The translations under genes were made by a program, and so were the position numbers. This document shows, in pieces, positions 26,009 through 35,557 of a stretch of 44,173 nt of DNA. Location: positions 1 to 44,173 of the forward strand of contig JAQCJP010000003.1 of assembly GCA_027592945.1 (NCBI GenBank). The letters are read 5' to 3'. The stretch comes from Planctomycetota bacterium (GTDB lineage: Bacteria; Planctomycetota; Planctomycetia; Pirellulales; UBA1268). Positions within the stretch are counted from its first letter, which is position 1; each line of letters starts with the position of its first letter. The notes under the pieces were generated by a model. That model had not been told where the DNA came from. It worked only from the letters and a program-made list of their open reading frames with translations, and searched no databases.

Positions 26009-27054
26009 GCGAACGCAGTTTGTTGCCCCTGGCCGAGGCCCGCCGGCCGCTCTATGCCGGTGTTGATCTCGGCGGCACCAACATCAAGGCGGCCCTCGTT
26101 GACGACGAGGGCCGCCTGATCGTCTTCCACACCGAGAAGACCCACGTCGACCGCGGGCCTGAGGACGCCGCCGCTCGGATGGGGCAGAGCGTCCACGCCC
26201 TCGCTCACCAGGCCGGCATCGCCACGGCCGACATCACCGCTGTCGGGCTGGGGTCTCCAGGGCCGCTCGACCTTCCGGCGGGCACGATCGTGCGGGCAGG
26301 CAATCTCGTCGGCTGGGACAACTTCCCGCTCCGCGACCGCGTCTCGGCCCACTGCGGACTGCCGGTGACCTTCGCCAACGACGCCAACGCGGCCGCCTAC
26401 GGAGAGTTTTGGGTTGGTTCCGGCCGCGACTACGACTCGCTGATCCTGCTTACGCTCGGCACCGGCGTGGGCGGCGGGATCATCATCGGTGACTTGAACA
26501 TCGAGGGCGCTCACAGCCACGGCTCGGAGTGCGGCCACATGGTGGTCGATCCTGCCGAGACCGCCCGGATGTGTCCCTGCGGCCAGCCGGGGCACCTGGA
26601 GGCCTATTGCAGCGCCAAGTCGATCGTGGCCAGGGCCGAGGAGGCGGTTGCCGGCGGGGCAACCGGCTCCCTGGCCGCGGCAGTGAGGGGCGGTGAAAAA
26701 CTCACCCCGATCCTGATCGGCCGGGAGGCGGAAAACGGTGATCCGCTGGCGACCGAACTTGTCATGGAGACGGCCCGCTGGCTGGGCATCGGGATCGTAT
26801 CACTTGTCCACGCCATCGATCCCGAGGCGGTGATGATCGGCGGGGCGATGACCTTCGGCGGTGCGCGGACACCGCTGGGAAGAGCCTTCCTGGAGCGGAT
26901 GCACCAGGAGTTTCGGCAGCGGACGTTCCCATCGCTGGCGGACAAGACGGCGATCGGCTTCGCAAGCCTCGGGGGCGACGCCGGGTCCATCGGGGCCGCC
27001 GGGTTGGCCCGGCTGGCGACGCGGCAGGGCAGGAATCCCGCGTCCGCCCGCTAG
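26005..27054 (+). CDS. glk: ROK-family sugar kinase (probable glucokinase)
   Basis: 349 aa. ATP-binding motif YAGVDLGGTNIKAALVD lies at the N-terminus, GLGSPGPLD follows, then the sugar-binding FANDANAAAYGE with the catalytic Asp, and TLGTGVGGGII. The ROK zinc motif is recognisable: ECGHMVVD then CPCGQPGHLE. The last zinc ligand is His where most members have Cys; His can also bind zinc. ROK glucokinases phosphorylate glucose at C6, but N-acetylmannosamine or other sugars are possible. GTG at 26005 overlaps the peroxidase stop as GTGA. The stop is 10 bases before the lepA start, so the two may be co-transcribed. Confidence 0.9.
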   Translation: MSERSLLPLAEARRPLYAGVDLGGTNIKAALVDDEGRLIVFHTEKTHVDRGPEDAAARMGQSVHALAHQAGIATADITAVGLGSPGPLDLPAGTIVRAGNLVGWDNFPLRDRVSAHCGLPVTFANDANAAAYGEFWVGSGRDYDSLILLTLGTGVGGGIIIGDLNIEGAHSHGSECGHMVVDPAETARMCPCGQPGHLEAYCSAKSIVARAEEAVAGGATGSLAAAVRGGEKLTPILIGREAENGDPLATELVMETARWLGIGIVSLVHAIDPEAVMIGGAMTFGGARTPLGRAFLERMHQEFRQRTFPSLADKTAIGFASLGGDAGSIGAAGLARLATRQGRNPASAR

Positions 27055-27064
27055 AATCTCTGCC

Positions 27065-28876
27065 ATGCCAATCGACTGCCACCACATCCGCAACTTCTCG
27101 ATCATCGCCCACATCGACCACGGCAAGAGCACGCTGGCGGACCGCCTGCTCGAGTCGACCGGTACGGTCGACAAGCGGCAGCTCAAGACCCAGATGCTCG
27201 ACGACATGGAACTCGAGCGGCAGCGGGGGATCACGATCAAGGCCCGGGCGGTGCGGATGGAATATCGCCACGAGGGCGAGACCTACGAACTCAACCTGAT
27301 CGACACTCCCGGCCACGTCGACTTCCACTACGAGGTCTCCCGGAGCCTGGCCTGTTGCGAAGGAGCCCTGTTGCTGGTCGATGCTTTTCAGGGGGTCGAG
27401 GCCCAGACGGTTGCCAACACCTATGCCGCCATGGAGCAGGACCTCACGATCGTGCCGGTGATCAACAAAGTTGATCTCGTGCATGCCCGGGTCGACGAGG
27501 TGCTCCTCGAAATGGAGCAGAGCCTGGCGGCCGACCCCGACGAGGTGATCAAGGTCAGCGCCAAGACGGGGGTCGGCATCCCCGAGTTGCTCGCGGCGAT
27601 CGTGAAGCGGATTCCGCCGCCGCAGGGCGACCCGGAGGCGACCCTCCGGGCAATGATTTTCGACAGTCATTACGACTCGTACCGGGGCGCCATCACCTAC
27701 GTGCGGCTGCTCGACGGCACGATCCGCAAGGGCCAGAAGATTCGCTTTCTCAGGCAGGGCACGACCCACGAGGTGCTCGAGCTGGGGCAGTTCGTGCCGC
27801 AGCGACGGCCCTGCGAGACACTGTCAGCGGGCCAGGTGGGCTATCTCGTCTGCAACATCAAGGACGTCAAGGATGTCCATATCGGCGACACGGTAACGGT
27901 CCCGGGGAACGAGGCGGCTCCCCCGCTGCCCGGCTATAAGCCGCCCCAGCGAATGGTCTACTGCGGCCTCTATCCCAGCGATGGTGAGAACTTCGAGGAA
28001 CTCCGGGACGCCCTGGAAAAGTTGGCCATCAACGATCCCTCCTTCGAATACTCACCGGAGAGCAGCGAGGCACTCGGCTTTGGGTTCCGGTGCGGATTCC
28101 TCGGCCTTCTCCACATGGAGATCATCCAGCAGCGGCTGGAGCAGGAGGCCGATCTCGATCTGGTTCAGACCGCTCCTAACGTCACCTACCAGATCCTCAA
28201 GAAGACCGGCGAGACGATCGAGATCACCAATCCTCAGGATGTTCCCGAGACCGGTCAGATCGAGGAGTTTCGCCAGCCGATCGTGCGGACCAACTTTCTG
28301 GTGCCCGTGGAGTTCATCGGGCCGGTGATGCAACTCTGCACCGATCGGCGGGGCGTCTACCTGAAGACGGAATACCTCTCGCCGACCCGCGCGATGCTCA
28401 CCTTCGACCTTCCGCTGGCGGAGGTGATCTACGACCTCCACGACAAGCTCAAAAGCGTGACCCGCGGCTACGGCACCATGGACTACGAGCTGGTCGGCTA
28501 TTTTCTGGCCGATCTCGTCCGGCTCGACATCCTGGTGGGCGGCAAGAAGGTCGACGCCCTCTCGATCATTTGTGATCGCCGCGACTCCGACCGGCGGGGT
28601 CGGGCAATCGTCAAGAAGCTCCGTGGTGAGATCGATCGGCACATGTTCGAGGTCGCCCTCCAGGCGGCGATCGGCACCAAGGTGATCGCCCGCGAGACGA
28701 TCTCGGCTCTCCGCAAGAATGTGACAGCCAAGTGCTACGGCGGCGACATCTCCCGCAAGAAGAAGCTCTGGGCGAAGCAGAAGGAAGGCAAGAAGCGAAT
28801 GAAGAGCGTCGGCAGCGTCGACATCCCGCAGAAGGCCTTCATGGCGGTGCTCGACACCGGAACCGAGCGGCAGTAG
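27065..28876 (+). CDS. lepA: Elongation factor 4 (LepA) GTPase
   Basis: 603 aa, normal LepA length. Ribosome-associated GTPase that can back-translocate or otherwise remodel stalled ribosomes. G1 is AHIDHGKSTLADRLL, G2 lies in RQRGITIKA, G3 is DTPGHVDFHYEV, and G4 is NKVDL. Domains II-V follow, with FRCGFLGLLHMEI, and the C-terminal LepA-specific domain ends ISRKKKLWAKQKEGKKRMKSVG. The ATG at 27065 begins exactly at the family start (HHIRNFSIIAHIDHGK); the longer track frame runs back through the ROK gene and is a shadow. No good Shine-Dalgarno sequence is visible. Confidence 0.97.
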   Translation: MPIDCHHIRNFSIIAHIDHGKSTLADRLLESTGTVDKRQLKTQMLDDMELERQRGITIKARAVRMEYRHEGETYELNLIDTPGHVDFHYEVSRSLACCEGALLLVDAFQGVEAQTVANTYAAMEQDLTIVPVINKVDLVHARVDEVLLEMEQSLAADPDEVIKVSAKTGVGIPELLAAIVKRIPPPQGDPEATLRAMIFDSHYDSYRGAITYVRLLDGTIRKGQKIRFLRQGTTHEVLELGQFVPQRRPCETLSAGQVGYLVCNIKDVKDVHIGDTVTVPGNEAAPPLPGYKPPQRMVYCGLYPSDGENFEELRDALEKLAINDPSFEYSPESSEALGFGFRCGFLGLLHMEIIQQRLEQEADLDLVQTAPNVTYQILKKTGETIEITNPQDVPETGQIEEFRQPIVRTNFLVPVEFIGPVMQLCTDRRGVYLKTEYLSPTRAMLTFDLPLAEVIYDLHDKLKSVTRGYGTMDYELVGYFLADLVRLDILVGGKKVDALSIICDRRDSDRRGRAIVKKLRGEIDRHMFEVALQAAIGTKVIARETISALRKNVTAKCYGGDISRKKKLWAKQKEGKKRMKSVGSVDIPQKAFMAVLDTGTERQ

Positions 28877-28892
28877 GGCGGGTTCTCCTCAC

Positions 28893-29044
28893 TCGCGGCT
28901 CGGGGTGGGCCCGTGCCATCTCGCCGGACGCTCGCTGCGGGCATCCATGCCCTCCGCTCGCTCGTGGGAAACCGAGCTTCGCCATCCTGGCTACGCTTCG
29001 GTTTCCCAACGCCGGCTCGACTGGCACGGGCTCACCCCTCGCGA
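28893..29044. repeat. Long nested imperfect palindrome between convergent genes
   Basis: Outer arms 28893-28918 and 29022-29044 share TCGCG..GGGGTG-GCCCGTGCCA as inverted copies with a few differences. Inner arms TGGGAAACCGAGC (28965-28977) and GCTTCGGTTTCCCA (28995-29008) pair with one extra base. The whole unit, about 150 bases, fills most of the 203-base gap between lepA and the HAD gene, both of which end here. No ORF or T-run terminator is inside. It may be a palindromic mobile repeat or a large bidirectional termination structure. Confidence 0.6.
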
Positions 29045-29079
29045 ACCCTTGGTTCCGTTTCCGGCGGTCCCGTGATCCC

Positions 29080-29793
29080 TCACCGCCGCCAGAGCAACTC
29101 GGCGTCGGGGCCTGCCGGCGTCGCCAGGACATGCCAGCCGGCTCGACGGGCGGCGGTGATGTCGAGCTGGGGGTCGTCGCCGACGAGGATGAGCTCCTCA
29201 GGGCCGAGGCCAAGCCGCTGCTCGACCGCCCGGAAAAACTCCGCCGCCGGCTTCCGCCAGCCGAGTTCCGACGAGGCGAAGACATGGTCGGCCAACGTCA
29301 GCGGCTCGACCACCTTGGCGATGGACAGAAGCCGCTCGTCGAAGTTGCTGGCCAGGGCGACCGGCAGGCCAGCCGCCCGAGCCGCGAGCAGTAACTGCCG
29401 GCCGGCGGGCACCGCCCGCCAGGACGTCGGTTTGCCGAAGTGGTCCCAGAGATCGGCAAAGATCGCCTCGCTGGACGGGGCGTCATCAAAGACGTCGGCG
29501 ACGATCTGCCGCCAGCGATCAGCCTCCCTGGCTCTGCTGGTGGCAAAGGCGGGCCGGGCCGAGGCGTCCTCCAGTTCCTGCCTGCGCCAAGCGATCCGAA
29601 AGCGTTCCTCGATCACGGCCGGATCGAGCCGGATGCCATGGCGGCAGCCGGCCTCGGAGTAGGCCAGGGCCACCGATGGGGCAGGTTCCGCGAGCGTGTG
29701 GACGACGTCAAACACCACCGCCCGCACGCCCGGAGGCGGAAACGGGAGGCTGCCAGGACGATCAGCAGCTGCCGTGGAGAGAGCGACGCTCAT
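29080..29793 (-). CDS. HAD-family hydrolase (DREG-2/HDHD3-like)
   Basis: 237 aa haloacid-dehalogenase fold protein. Motif I is VVFDVVHTL, with the nucleophile Asp but Val where many phosphatases have the second Asp; DREG-2/HDHD3-type members share this feature. Motif II is LASNF, motif III is the Lys in GWRKPAAEFF, and motif IV is LVGDDPQLDI. A helical cap lies between motif I and motif II (about residues 45-125). It may be a phosphatase on an unknown small molecule, or weakly active given motif I. It follows rseP by 46 bases on the same strand and ends facing lepA across the palindrome. Confidence 0.85.
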   Translation of the reverse strand: MSVALSTAAADRPGSLPFPPPGVRAVVFDVVHTLAEPAPSVALAYSEAGCRHGIRLDPAVIEERFRIAWRRQELEDASARPAFATSRAREADRWRQIVADVFDDAPSSEAIFADLWDHFGKPTSWRAVPAGRQLLLAARAAGLPVALASNFDERLLSIAKVVEPLTLADHVFASSELGWRKPAAEFFRAVEQRLGLGPEELILVGDDPQLDITAARRAGWHVLATPAGPDAELLWRR

Positions 29794-29839
29794 GCAGGCA
29801 GCATAGGCCGCTCGCTTCTTGCGGGGATGGGCGAGCCGC

Positions 29840-31915
29840 TCACTGCCGGGGGATCAGCCCCAAATCCAGGCCGAACACGAACATCATCAGCGACAGGATC
29901 AGGGCCAGTCCCAGGTAGGACAGGATCCCCACGACATGCTCGCTTGGCGGCTTGCCACGGATCAGCTCATAGAGCAGAAACACCATGTGGCCCCCGTCAA
30001 GGACGGGAATCGGCAGGAAGTTCACGACGGCCAGATTCGCCGAGAGCATGGTGAGAAACAGCAGCAGCCGGCCGAAGCCCTCCTCGGCCGACTTGCCCGC
30101 CTGCTTGGCGATCTCGATCGGGCCGCCCAGCAGTCGCGGGCTGATGCGGTTCTCCCAGAGTTTGCCCAGGAAACTCGCCACGAGGGTGAGGTCCTCCCAG
30201 GCCTTCCGGCCGCCTCGTCGGAAAGCGTCGGCGAGCGATGCCGCCTGCACCTTCTCGAAGACCGGCTCGAAGACAAGTCCGCGATCGACGACGAACTGCT
30301 CGGTCGCGGCGACCGGTTCCACCTCGACCTGCCGAGGCTCACCGGCCGCGGGCTCGACTTCCAGCCGAAGCCGGGTGCCTTCCGGCAGTCGCTGGAGCAC
30401 GGCCATGGCGGCCGGCCAGTTGGGCTCCTCCGCAGAAAGCGGGATGCCTTCGCCCACCTCGGTCTCGCCGGGCACCAGGAACGTGACCCGGGTCAGCCGG
30501 TCGCCCGGCATGATGCCCGCCATGCCGCCCGGGCCGTCCGGGGTCACCTCGGCGACGACCGCCGAGACGGGGATGGCCAGTCCGAGCGATGCGATAGAGA
30601 CCGGACAGCCGCGGCCGGTCGTCTCGTCGTCTCGCCAGGTGACCTGGCGAGGCGTGATGCTGACTTGACGGTCGCCCCCGTCCGCGGCGCTCAGCGTGAG
30701 CGTGACCGACTCACCGGCACGTTTTGCGATCCGGTCGTCCAGCGTGAGTGGGTCGCCGAGGGGCTCTCCGGCGACCAGCGTGATGGTTTCACCCGGTTCG
30801 ATGCCGGCTGCTTCAGCAGGAGAGCCGGCTTGCACTGCCGCGACCGGCCCGGCCGTCATGACCAGGCCGGTCTCGAGCCGCCGCTGGGACGGAAGCACGA
30901 CCGACAGCCGCTCCGGGTCACCGTCGCCCGCCTGGCGATCGACGCCGAGGGTGACCGATTCGGCCTGGTTGAGGGCAAGGACCGCCAAGAGTTCGGCGTA
31001 GGTGCCAACTTCCTCACCGTTGACGGTCTGGATCGTGTCGTTGGGCTCGAGGGCCGGCTCGGCCTCGCCGGCCGCACCGGGCAGACCCCGGCCGAAGTCT
31101 TCAGGCAGGCGGAGCGAGAAAGGGCTCGTCACGCCGATCGTGGGCGCGCCGAGGTCGGTGTCGGGCTTGAGCAGAACCGTGCGGGTCGTCTCATCGGCAG
31201 GCCGGTGGACCACGAACTCGATGCCCTCATCCACGTCACCGACGGTGACGCCGTGCCGCAGATCGTTGAAGATCGGATTCTCCCGATCACCGATCCTGAT
31301 GATCTCGTCACCGGTCCGGAGGCCGGCCTTCCAGGCGGCGCCACCGGTGCGAACACTCGAAATCGTGCAGGTCAGTTCCTTCACGCCCAGGCCGTAGGCC
31401 AGTGAGGCCATCAGGACGGCGAAGATCACGTTCATGATCACGCCGGCCGAGATGATCGCCATCCGCTTGGGCACGTTCTGGGCCGGATAGCTGCGGGGAT
31501 CCCAGGCCGGGTGGACGTCGGCAGTCGGTTCCGGCGGGAGATCGCCGGCGGTGAGCGGATGGCCCGGCCCGGCTGCCCGGGCCCGCTGGGCTTCCGCGGC
31601 GGCCGCCGCCGGGTTGTCATCCTGGCCAAGCATTTTGACGTAGCCGCCCAGGGGGAGGATGCCGATGCCGTATTCCGTCTCACCCCAGGTGAAGGAGAGG
31701 AGTTTCAGGCCGCCCACGTCGAAGCCCAGGAAAAACTTCTCGCACTTCACGCCGCAGGCCTTCGCCACAAGAAAATGACCCAACTCGTGGACGAAAATCA
31801 CGAACCCGAGGCCGCCGGCCACCTGCAGAATCACGCCCCAACTCGCCGGCTGGAGAATCCATTCCAGCCAGGTTGCCGCCCCGAGCAGCCCGCCGCCTGT
31901 CAGACACACGCCCAC
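29840..31915 (-). CDS. rseP: RseP-like site-2 zinc metalloprotease with several PDZ domains
   Basis: 691 aa intramembrane protease, longer than E. coli RseP (~450). The zinc motif HELGH is in an early helix (VIFVHELGHFLVAKACG). The second metal motif is in NFLPIPVLDGGH near the C-terminus, flanked by membrane helices. Between them are probably three or four PDZ-like modules (for example GAAWKAGLRTGDEII, SPAEAAGIEPGETITL, GGMAGIMPGDRLT), more than usual. Site-2 proteases release anti-sigma factors or clear signal-peptide remnants. The GTG at 31915 overlaps the end of dxr by 16 bases; dxr-rseP adjacency is common in bacteria. Four or more membrane helices are visible. Confidence 0.93.
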   Translation of the reverse strand: MGVCLTGGGLLGAATWLEWILQPASWGVILQVAGGLGFVIFVHELGHFLVAKACGVKCEKFFLGFDVGGLKLLSFTWGETEYGIGILPLGGYVKMLGQDDNPAAAAAEAQRARAAGPGHPLTAGDLPPEPTADVHPAWDPRSYPAQNVPKRMAIISAGVIMNVIFAVLMASLAYGLGVKELTCTISSVRTGGAAWKAGLRTGDEIIRIGDRENPIFNDLRHGVTVGDVDEGIEFVVHRPADETTRTVLLKPDTDLGAPTIGVTSPFSLRLPEDFGRGLPGAAGEAEPALEPNDTIQTVNGEEVGTYAELLAVLALNQAESVTLGVDRQAGDGDPERLSVVLPSQRRLETGLVMTAGPVAAVQAGSPAEAAGIEPGETITLVAGEPLGDPLTLDDRIAKRAGESVTLTLSAADGGDRQVSITPRQVTWRDDETTGRGCPVSIASLGLAIPVSAVVAEVTPDGPGGMAGIMPGDRLTRVTFLVPGETEVGEGIPLSAEEPNWPAAMAVLQRLPEGTRLRLEVEPAAGEPRQVEVEPVAATEQFVVDRGLVFEPVFEKVQAASLADAFRRGGRKAWEDLTLVASFLGKLWENRISPRLLGGPIEIAKQAGKSAEEGFGRLLLFLTMLSANLAVVNFLPIPVLDGGHMVFLLYELIRGKPPSEHVVGILSYLGLALILSLMMFVFGLDLGLIPRQ

Positions 31916-33120
31916 TTGCCAACCTCCTGTCTGGCCCAGGCGTCGAGACGCGAGATGTCCTCGAGCGTGGGATTGTCTTGAAAGGGATGCTCGTCGAGCA
32001 CCCGGCTGCAGAGTTCTGCGATGTCGGTGAACCGGATGGCACCGTCGAGAAATCCGCGAACTGCCTCCTCGTTGGCCGCGTTGAGCACCGCTCCTGCGGT
32101 ACCGCCCCGGGCCGCTGCCTCATGTCCCAGCCGAACCGCCGGAAACCGCTCCAGGTCGGGTGGCTCGAAGTCGAGCTGAAGGGCAGCTGCGAAGTCGAGT
32201 CGCCGAGCCGGGCCGGAGATTCGATCGGGGAACAGGAGAGCGTACTGGATCGGAAGCCGCATGTCGGGGGGGCCCAGTTGGGCCATCACGGCACCGTCCA
32301 CAAACTCAACCAGCGAATGCACGATGGACTGGGGATGCACCACGACGGCGAGTTTTTCCGCCGGCAGCCCGAACAGCCACCTCGCTTCGATGAGTTCAAG
32401 CGCCTTGTTCATCATCGTGGCCGAGTCGATGGTGATCTTCGGGCCCATCGACCAGGTGGGATGGCAGAGGGCTTCAGCGGGAGTCGCCTCGGCGAGAGAC
32501 TCACGAGAACGGGTTCGAAACGGACCGCCGCTGGCGGTCAGCACGAGCCGCTCGACTTCATGGGGCTGGCCGCAGGCAAGAGCCTGATGAATGGCGGAGT
32601 GTTCGCTGTCGACGGGAATGATGCTTGCACCGGTCGCTGCAGCTCGTTGCATGACCAGCGGACCGGCCATCACGAGCGTCTCCTTGTTGGCCAGGGCGAT
32701 GGTCTTGCCGGCCTCGATGGCAGCCCAGGTGCTCCTCAGCCCGGCAGCCCCGACGATCGCCGAGACGACCCGGTCAATCGAGGGGTCGGCCACGAGTTCG
32801 TCGAGGGCGTCCGGACCCGCGGCCAGCCTCGTTCCCTCCGGGAGCGCCGTCGTGTCGATTTCGGCTGCGGCCTGCCGGTCGGTCACAACCACCCAGCGAG
32901 GCCTTGTCGCCCGGGCCTGCTCGAGGAGTTTTGCAGTGCTGGAATGAGCGGCCAGCAGCCAGGCCCGGAGGCGACCGCCCGAGTGGGCGATGACGTCCAG
33001 CGTGCTCTGGCCGATGCTGCCGGTCGAACCGAGCACGGCCACCCGCAGAGCGGTCTCGCCACGGCCAGCCAAGCCCTGGGGGAGAGCTTCGGCTGTGTGA
33101 TCGCGGTAGGAGGGGGGCAT
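31900..33120 (-). CDS. dxr: 1-deoxy-D-xylulose 5-phosphate reductoisomerase
   Basis: 406 aa. NADPH-dependent enzyme that makes 2-C-methyl-D-erythritol 4-phosphate in the non-mevalonate isoprenoid pathway. The nucleotide-binding motif is VAVLGSTGSIGQSTLDV. Substrate and metal motifs are VDSEHSAIHQAL, LTASGGPFRT, HPTWSMGPKITIDSATMMNKALE and HPQSIVHSLVEF. The first ~25 residues precede the usual family start; the ATG at 33120 is the first in frame, with GGAGG-like sequence weak or absent upstream. It diverges from ftsH across 199 bases and is the first gene of a dxr-rseP-HAD run. Confidence 0.95.
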   Translation of the reverse strand: MPPSYRDHTAEALPQGLAGRGETALRVAVLGSTGSIGQSTLDVIAHSGGRLRAWLLAAHSSTAKLLEQARATRPRWVVVTDRQAAAEIDTTALPEGTRLAAGPDALDELVADPSIDRVVSAIVGAAGLRSTWAAIEAGKTIALANKETLVMAGPLVMQRAAATGASIIPVDSEHSAIHQALACGQPHEVERLVLTASGGPFRTRSRESLAEATPAEALCHPTWSMGPKITIDSATMMNKALELIEARWLFGLPAEKLAVVVHPQSIVHSLVEFVDGAVMAQLGPPDMRLPIQYALLFPDRISGPARRLDFAAALQLDFEPPDLERFPAVRLGHEAAARGGTAGAVLNAANEEAVRGFLDGAIRFTDIAELCSRVLDEHPFQDNPTLEDISRLDAWARQEVGKWACV

Positions 33121-33241
33121 GAAACGACAGCGGGGGGATCCGGGCGAACATACCAGTTTAAAAATCCCGGGCCGGAAGTTCCAACGGCCAAAACTGCCGG
33201 AATCGCGGCCTGTTCCAGCCGCGAAACAGTCTCAGGCCTGT

Positions 33242-33270
33242 TTGTCTGCCGATTTTTCCCGGCGTAGGAT
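33242..33270 (+). promoter_or_regulatory. Candidate sigma-70-type promoter for ftsH
   Basis: TTGTCT at 33242-33247 and TAGGAT at 33265-33270 are separated by exactly 17 bases. Each matches its consensus hexamer at four of six positions. The site lies about 50 bases before the ftsH ATG. This is a sequence match only. Confidence 0.4.
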
Positions 33271-33282
33271 GCGAAAGTGATG

Positions 33283-33299
33283 GTCAGGAGCCCCCTGAC
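33283..33299 (+). other. Hairpin in the ftsH leader
   Basis: Six-base arms GTCAGG and CCTGAC enclose a 5-base loop AGCCC, 20 bases before the ftsH start. It lies just downstream of the candidate promoter and upstream of the GGAAAGG ribosome-binding site, so it would form in the mRNA leader. A second perfect stem, TCGCGGC/GCCGCGA at 33203-33224, lies upstream of the promoter. Confidence 0.45.
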
Positions 33300-33319
33300 G
33301 GCAGTCCCCTGGAAAGGTT

Positions 33320-35410
33320 ATGAGCAGCAAACGCGACACGCCCAAGCGGCCCACCGATAGGAAGCCCTCCCTGGGCGGTAACCTCCTCTGGTCGCTGCTG
33401 GCAGCCGGGGTGGCAGGCCTCTTTGCCATCAGCCTCATTGGCTCAGCCAGCGAGTTGAAGGTTTCCTACAGCGACCTGCAGCGGCTGATCCGGGCCGCGA
33501 CGGCCGTCGGCGAGGATCGCTTCATTACCATCTCCGCCGAAGACGGTGGGGGAGCTGGCCTCTACGGCGACCTCCACGACGTCGTGATCGGCGGCTACGA
33601 GGTGGCCGGCAAGATCCGCCAACTCCCCGATGGCAGCACGGCTGCCGAGGCGGCCGAGAGTCAGCCTCCGCTGCCGGGCGAGGCCGGGACGGCCGGAATG
33701 GTTCGTCGGTTTACCACCGCGAAGTTGCCAACGGAAAACTCCGAATCAGACCTGATGGGACTTCTCGAGGAGCATGGCGTTGCCTTCCGCTACGAGGATC
33801 CGCCGAGCCCCTGGCGGAACTGGATGCCGATGCTCCTGCTGACCGGTCTCTTTGGGGTGCTCTTTTTCCTGATGATCCGACGGCTCGGCGGGGCGGGCAG
33901 TCCGATGGCCTTCGGCCGCTCGCGGGGCAAGATGTATGCCCAGGAAGATCTGGGGATCACCTTCGACGACGTGGCGGGCATCGAGGAGGCGGTCGAGGAA
34001 CTCCGCGAGGTGGTCGAGTTTTTGCGGAGTCCGGAGAAGTATCAGGTACTTGGGGGCCACATCCCCAAAGGGGTGCTCTTGGTCGGTCCGCCCGGCACCG
34101 GCAAGACGCTCCTGGCCAAGGCGATCGCCGGCGAGGCGGGCGTGCCCTTCTTCGGCCTCTCCGGCAGCGACTTTGTGGAGATGTTCGTGGGTGTCGGAGC
34201 GGCCCGCGTCCGCGACATGTTTCAGCAGGCTGCCGCCAAGGCTCCCTGCATCATCTTCATCGACGAACTCGACGCCCTCGGCAAGACCCGCGGCTCGAGC
34301 GTGGTCGGCGGCCACGACGAGCGGGAGCAGACGCTCAACGCCCTGCTCGTGGAAATGGATGGCTTTGGCAGCAACTCCGGAGTGATCGTGCTGGCCGCCA
34401 CCAACCGTCCCGAGACCCTGGATCCAGCGCTCCTGCGGCCGGGCCGGTTTGACAGGCATGTCTTGGTCGATCGCCCCGATGTGCGAGGCCGGGAGGAGAT
34501 CCTTCGGGTGCATGTGGCCAACGTCAAACTCGATCCGGAAGTCGATATCGGCCAGATCGCCCGGATCACATCGGGGTTCGTCGGGGCCGACCTGGCCAAT
34601 CTCGTCAACGAGGCCGCCCTGCTGGCGGCCCGCAACGACAAGGAATCGGTCGGGATGGAGGAGTTCAACGAGGGCGTGGAGCGGGTCACCGCCGGCCTGG
34701 AGAAGAAGCGACGGGTGATCCACGAGGACGAAAAGAAGCGTGTCGCCTACCACGAGGCGGCCCACGCCCTGGTCGCCCTTTCCCTGCCCAACACGGACCC
34801 GGTGCACAAGGTCTCCATCATCCCCCGCGGGCTGGCGGCACTCGGCTACACGATGCAGCGGCCCGAAGACGATCGCTACCTGCTGACGCAGACCGAACTC
34901 GAGAGCCGCATCCAGGTGCTCTTGGCCGGCACGATCGCCGAGGAGATGGTTTACGCCGATGTCTCGACCGGGGCCCAGAATGACCTCGAGCGAGCCAGCG
35001 AGATCGCCCGGGCCATGGTGATGGACTACGGCATGAGCCGGCTGGGCCGGGTCGCCTACCGCGAAAGCCCGCGGTCTCCCTTCCTGGCGACCGGCGGGGC
35101 TGATCTGCCCGCGTCGCGGACCCACAGCGAGGAGACGGCCCGCGAGATCGACGAAGAGGTGCGGCGGATCGTCGATACCTCGATCGAGGCGGTACGGCAG
35201 ATTCTGGCATCGCGGCGGGCCGCCCTCGAGACGGTGACCAGCCGGCTGATGGAGGCCGAGGTGATCGATGGCGAGGAACTGCGGGCCCTCGTCGAGGCTT
35301 CCACCGGGACCCCCCAGCTCGTGCCGGGCACGGCGACTGACCGGCGGCCGGCTCGCCCGCAGCCGAAAGGCGAGCAGCCGGGGGCTGCCGCCGGCGGGGC
35401 CGACTCCTGA
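33320..35410 (+). CDS. ftsH: ATP-dependent zinc metalloprotease FtsH
   Basis: 696 aa membrane AAA+ protease for quality control of membrane proteins and, in many diderms, control of lipid A enzymes. One helix is at ~23-44, followed by a periplasmic region of about 110 residues, then a second helix at ~170-187 ([16 protein letters not shown]). Walker A is GPPGTGKT (~256-263), Walker B is [10 protein letters not shown], and the second region of homology is [18 protein letters not shown]. The zinc site is HEAAH (~478) with a further Asp in [11 protein letters not shown]. The C-terminal 35 residues are Pro/Gly-rich. GGAAAGG precedes the ATG at 33320. It is divergent from dxr. Confidence 0.96.
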   Translation: MSSKRDTPKRPTDRKPSLGGNLLWSLLAAGVAGLFAISLIGSASELKVSYSDLQRLIRAATAVGEDRFITISAEDGGGAGLYGDLHDVVIGGYEVAGKIRQLPDGSTAAEAAESQPPLPGEAGTAGMVRRFTTAKLPTENSESDLMGLLEEHGVAFRYEDPPSPWRNWMPMLLLTGLFGVLFFLMIRRLGGAGSPMAFGRSRGKMYAQEDLGITFDDVAGIEEAVEELREVVEFLRSPEKYQVLGGHIPKGVLLVGPPGTGKTLLAKAIAGEAGVPFFGLSGSDFVEMFVGVGAARVRDMFQQAAAKAPCIIFIDELDALGKTRGSSVVGGHDEREQTLNALLVEMDGFGSNSGVIVLAATNRPETLDPALLRPGRFDRHVLVDRPDVRGREEILRVHVANVKLDPEVDIGQIARITSGFVGADLANLVNEAALLAARNDKESVGMEEFNEGVERVTAGLEKKRRVIHEDEKKRVAYHEAAHALVALSLPNTDPVHKVSIIPRGLAALGYTMQRPEDDRYLLTQTELESRIQVLLAGTIAEEMVYADVSTGAQNDLERASEIARAMVMDYGMSRLGRVAYRESPRSPFLATGGADLPASRTHSEETAREIDEEVRRIVDTSIEAVRQILASRRAALETVTSRLMEAEVIDGEELRALVEASTGTPQLVPGTATDRRPARPQPKGEQPGAAAGGADS

Positions 35411-35557
35411 TCCGGCACGATCGCTACGACTGGCAGGGTTGCGGTTGCCGGTGCAGATTTTTGCCCCGCGTGACGAATACAACGACAGCGGTGCGGCGTC
35501 AGGGTGCCGCCGTTTCCAGCTGTCTCATGGCTGCCGGCAGCGACCGGCAGGTGGTCG

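Noticed and set aside
29080-29793. HAD protein as inactive because motif I lacks the second Asp
   Set aside because: DREG-2/HDHD3-type members normally lack it, so it is a subfamily trait and not a sign of decay.
29819-31405. 528-residue plus-strand ORF opposite rseP
   Set aside because: Antisense shadow of rseP. It has no domain motifs or ribosome-binding site and is Arg/Gly-rich, as expected opposite a high-GC gene.
33746-35482. 578-residue minus-strand ORF opposite ftsH
   Set aside because: Mirrors the ftsH coding frame and shows no recognisable family; a codon-bias artefact.
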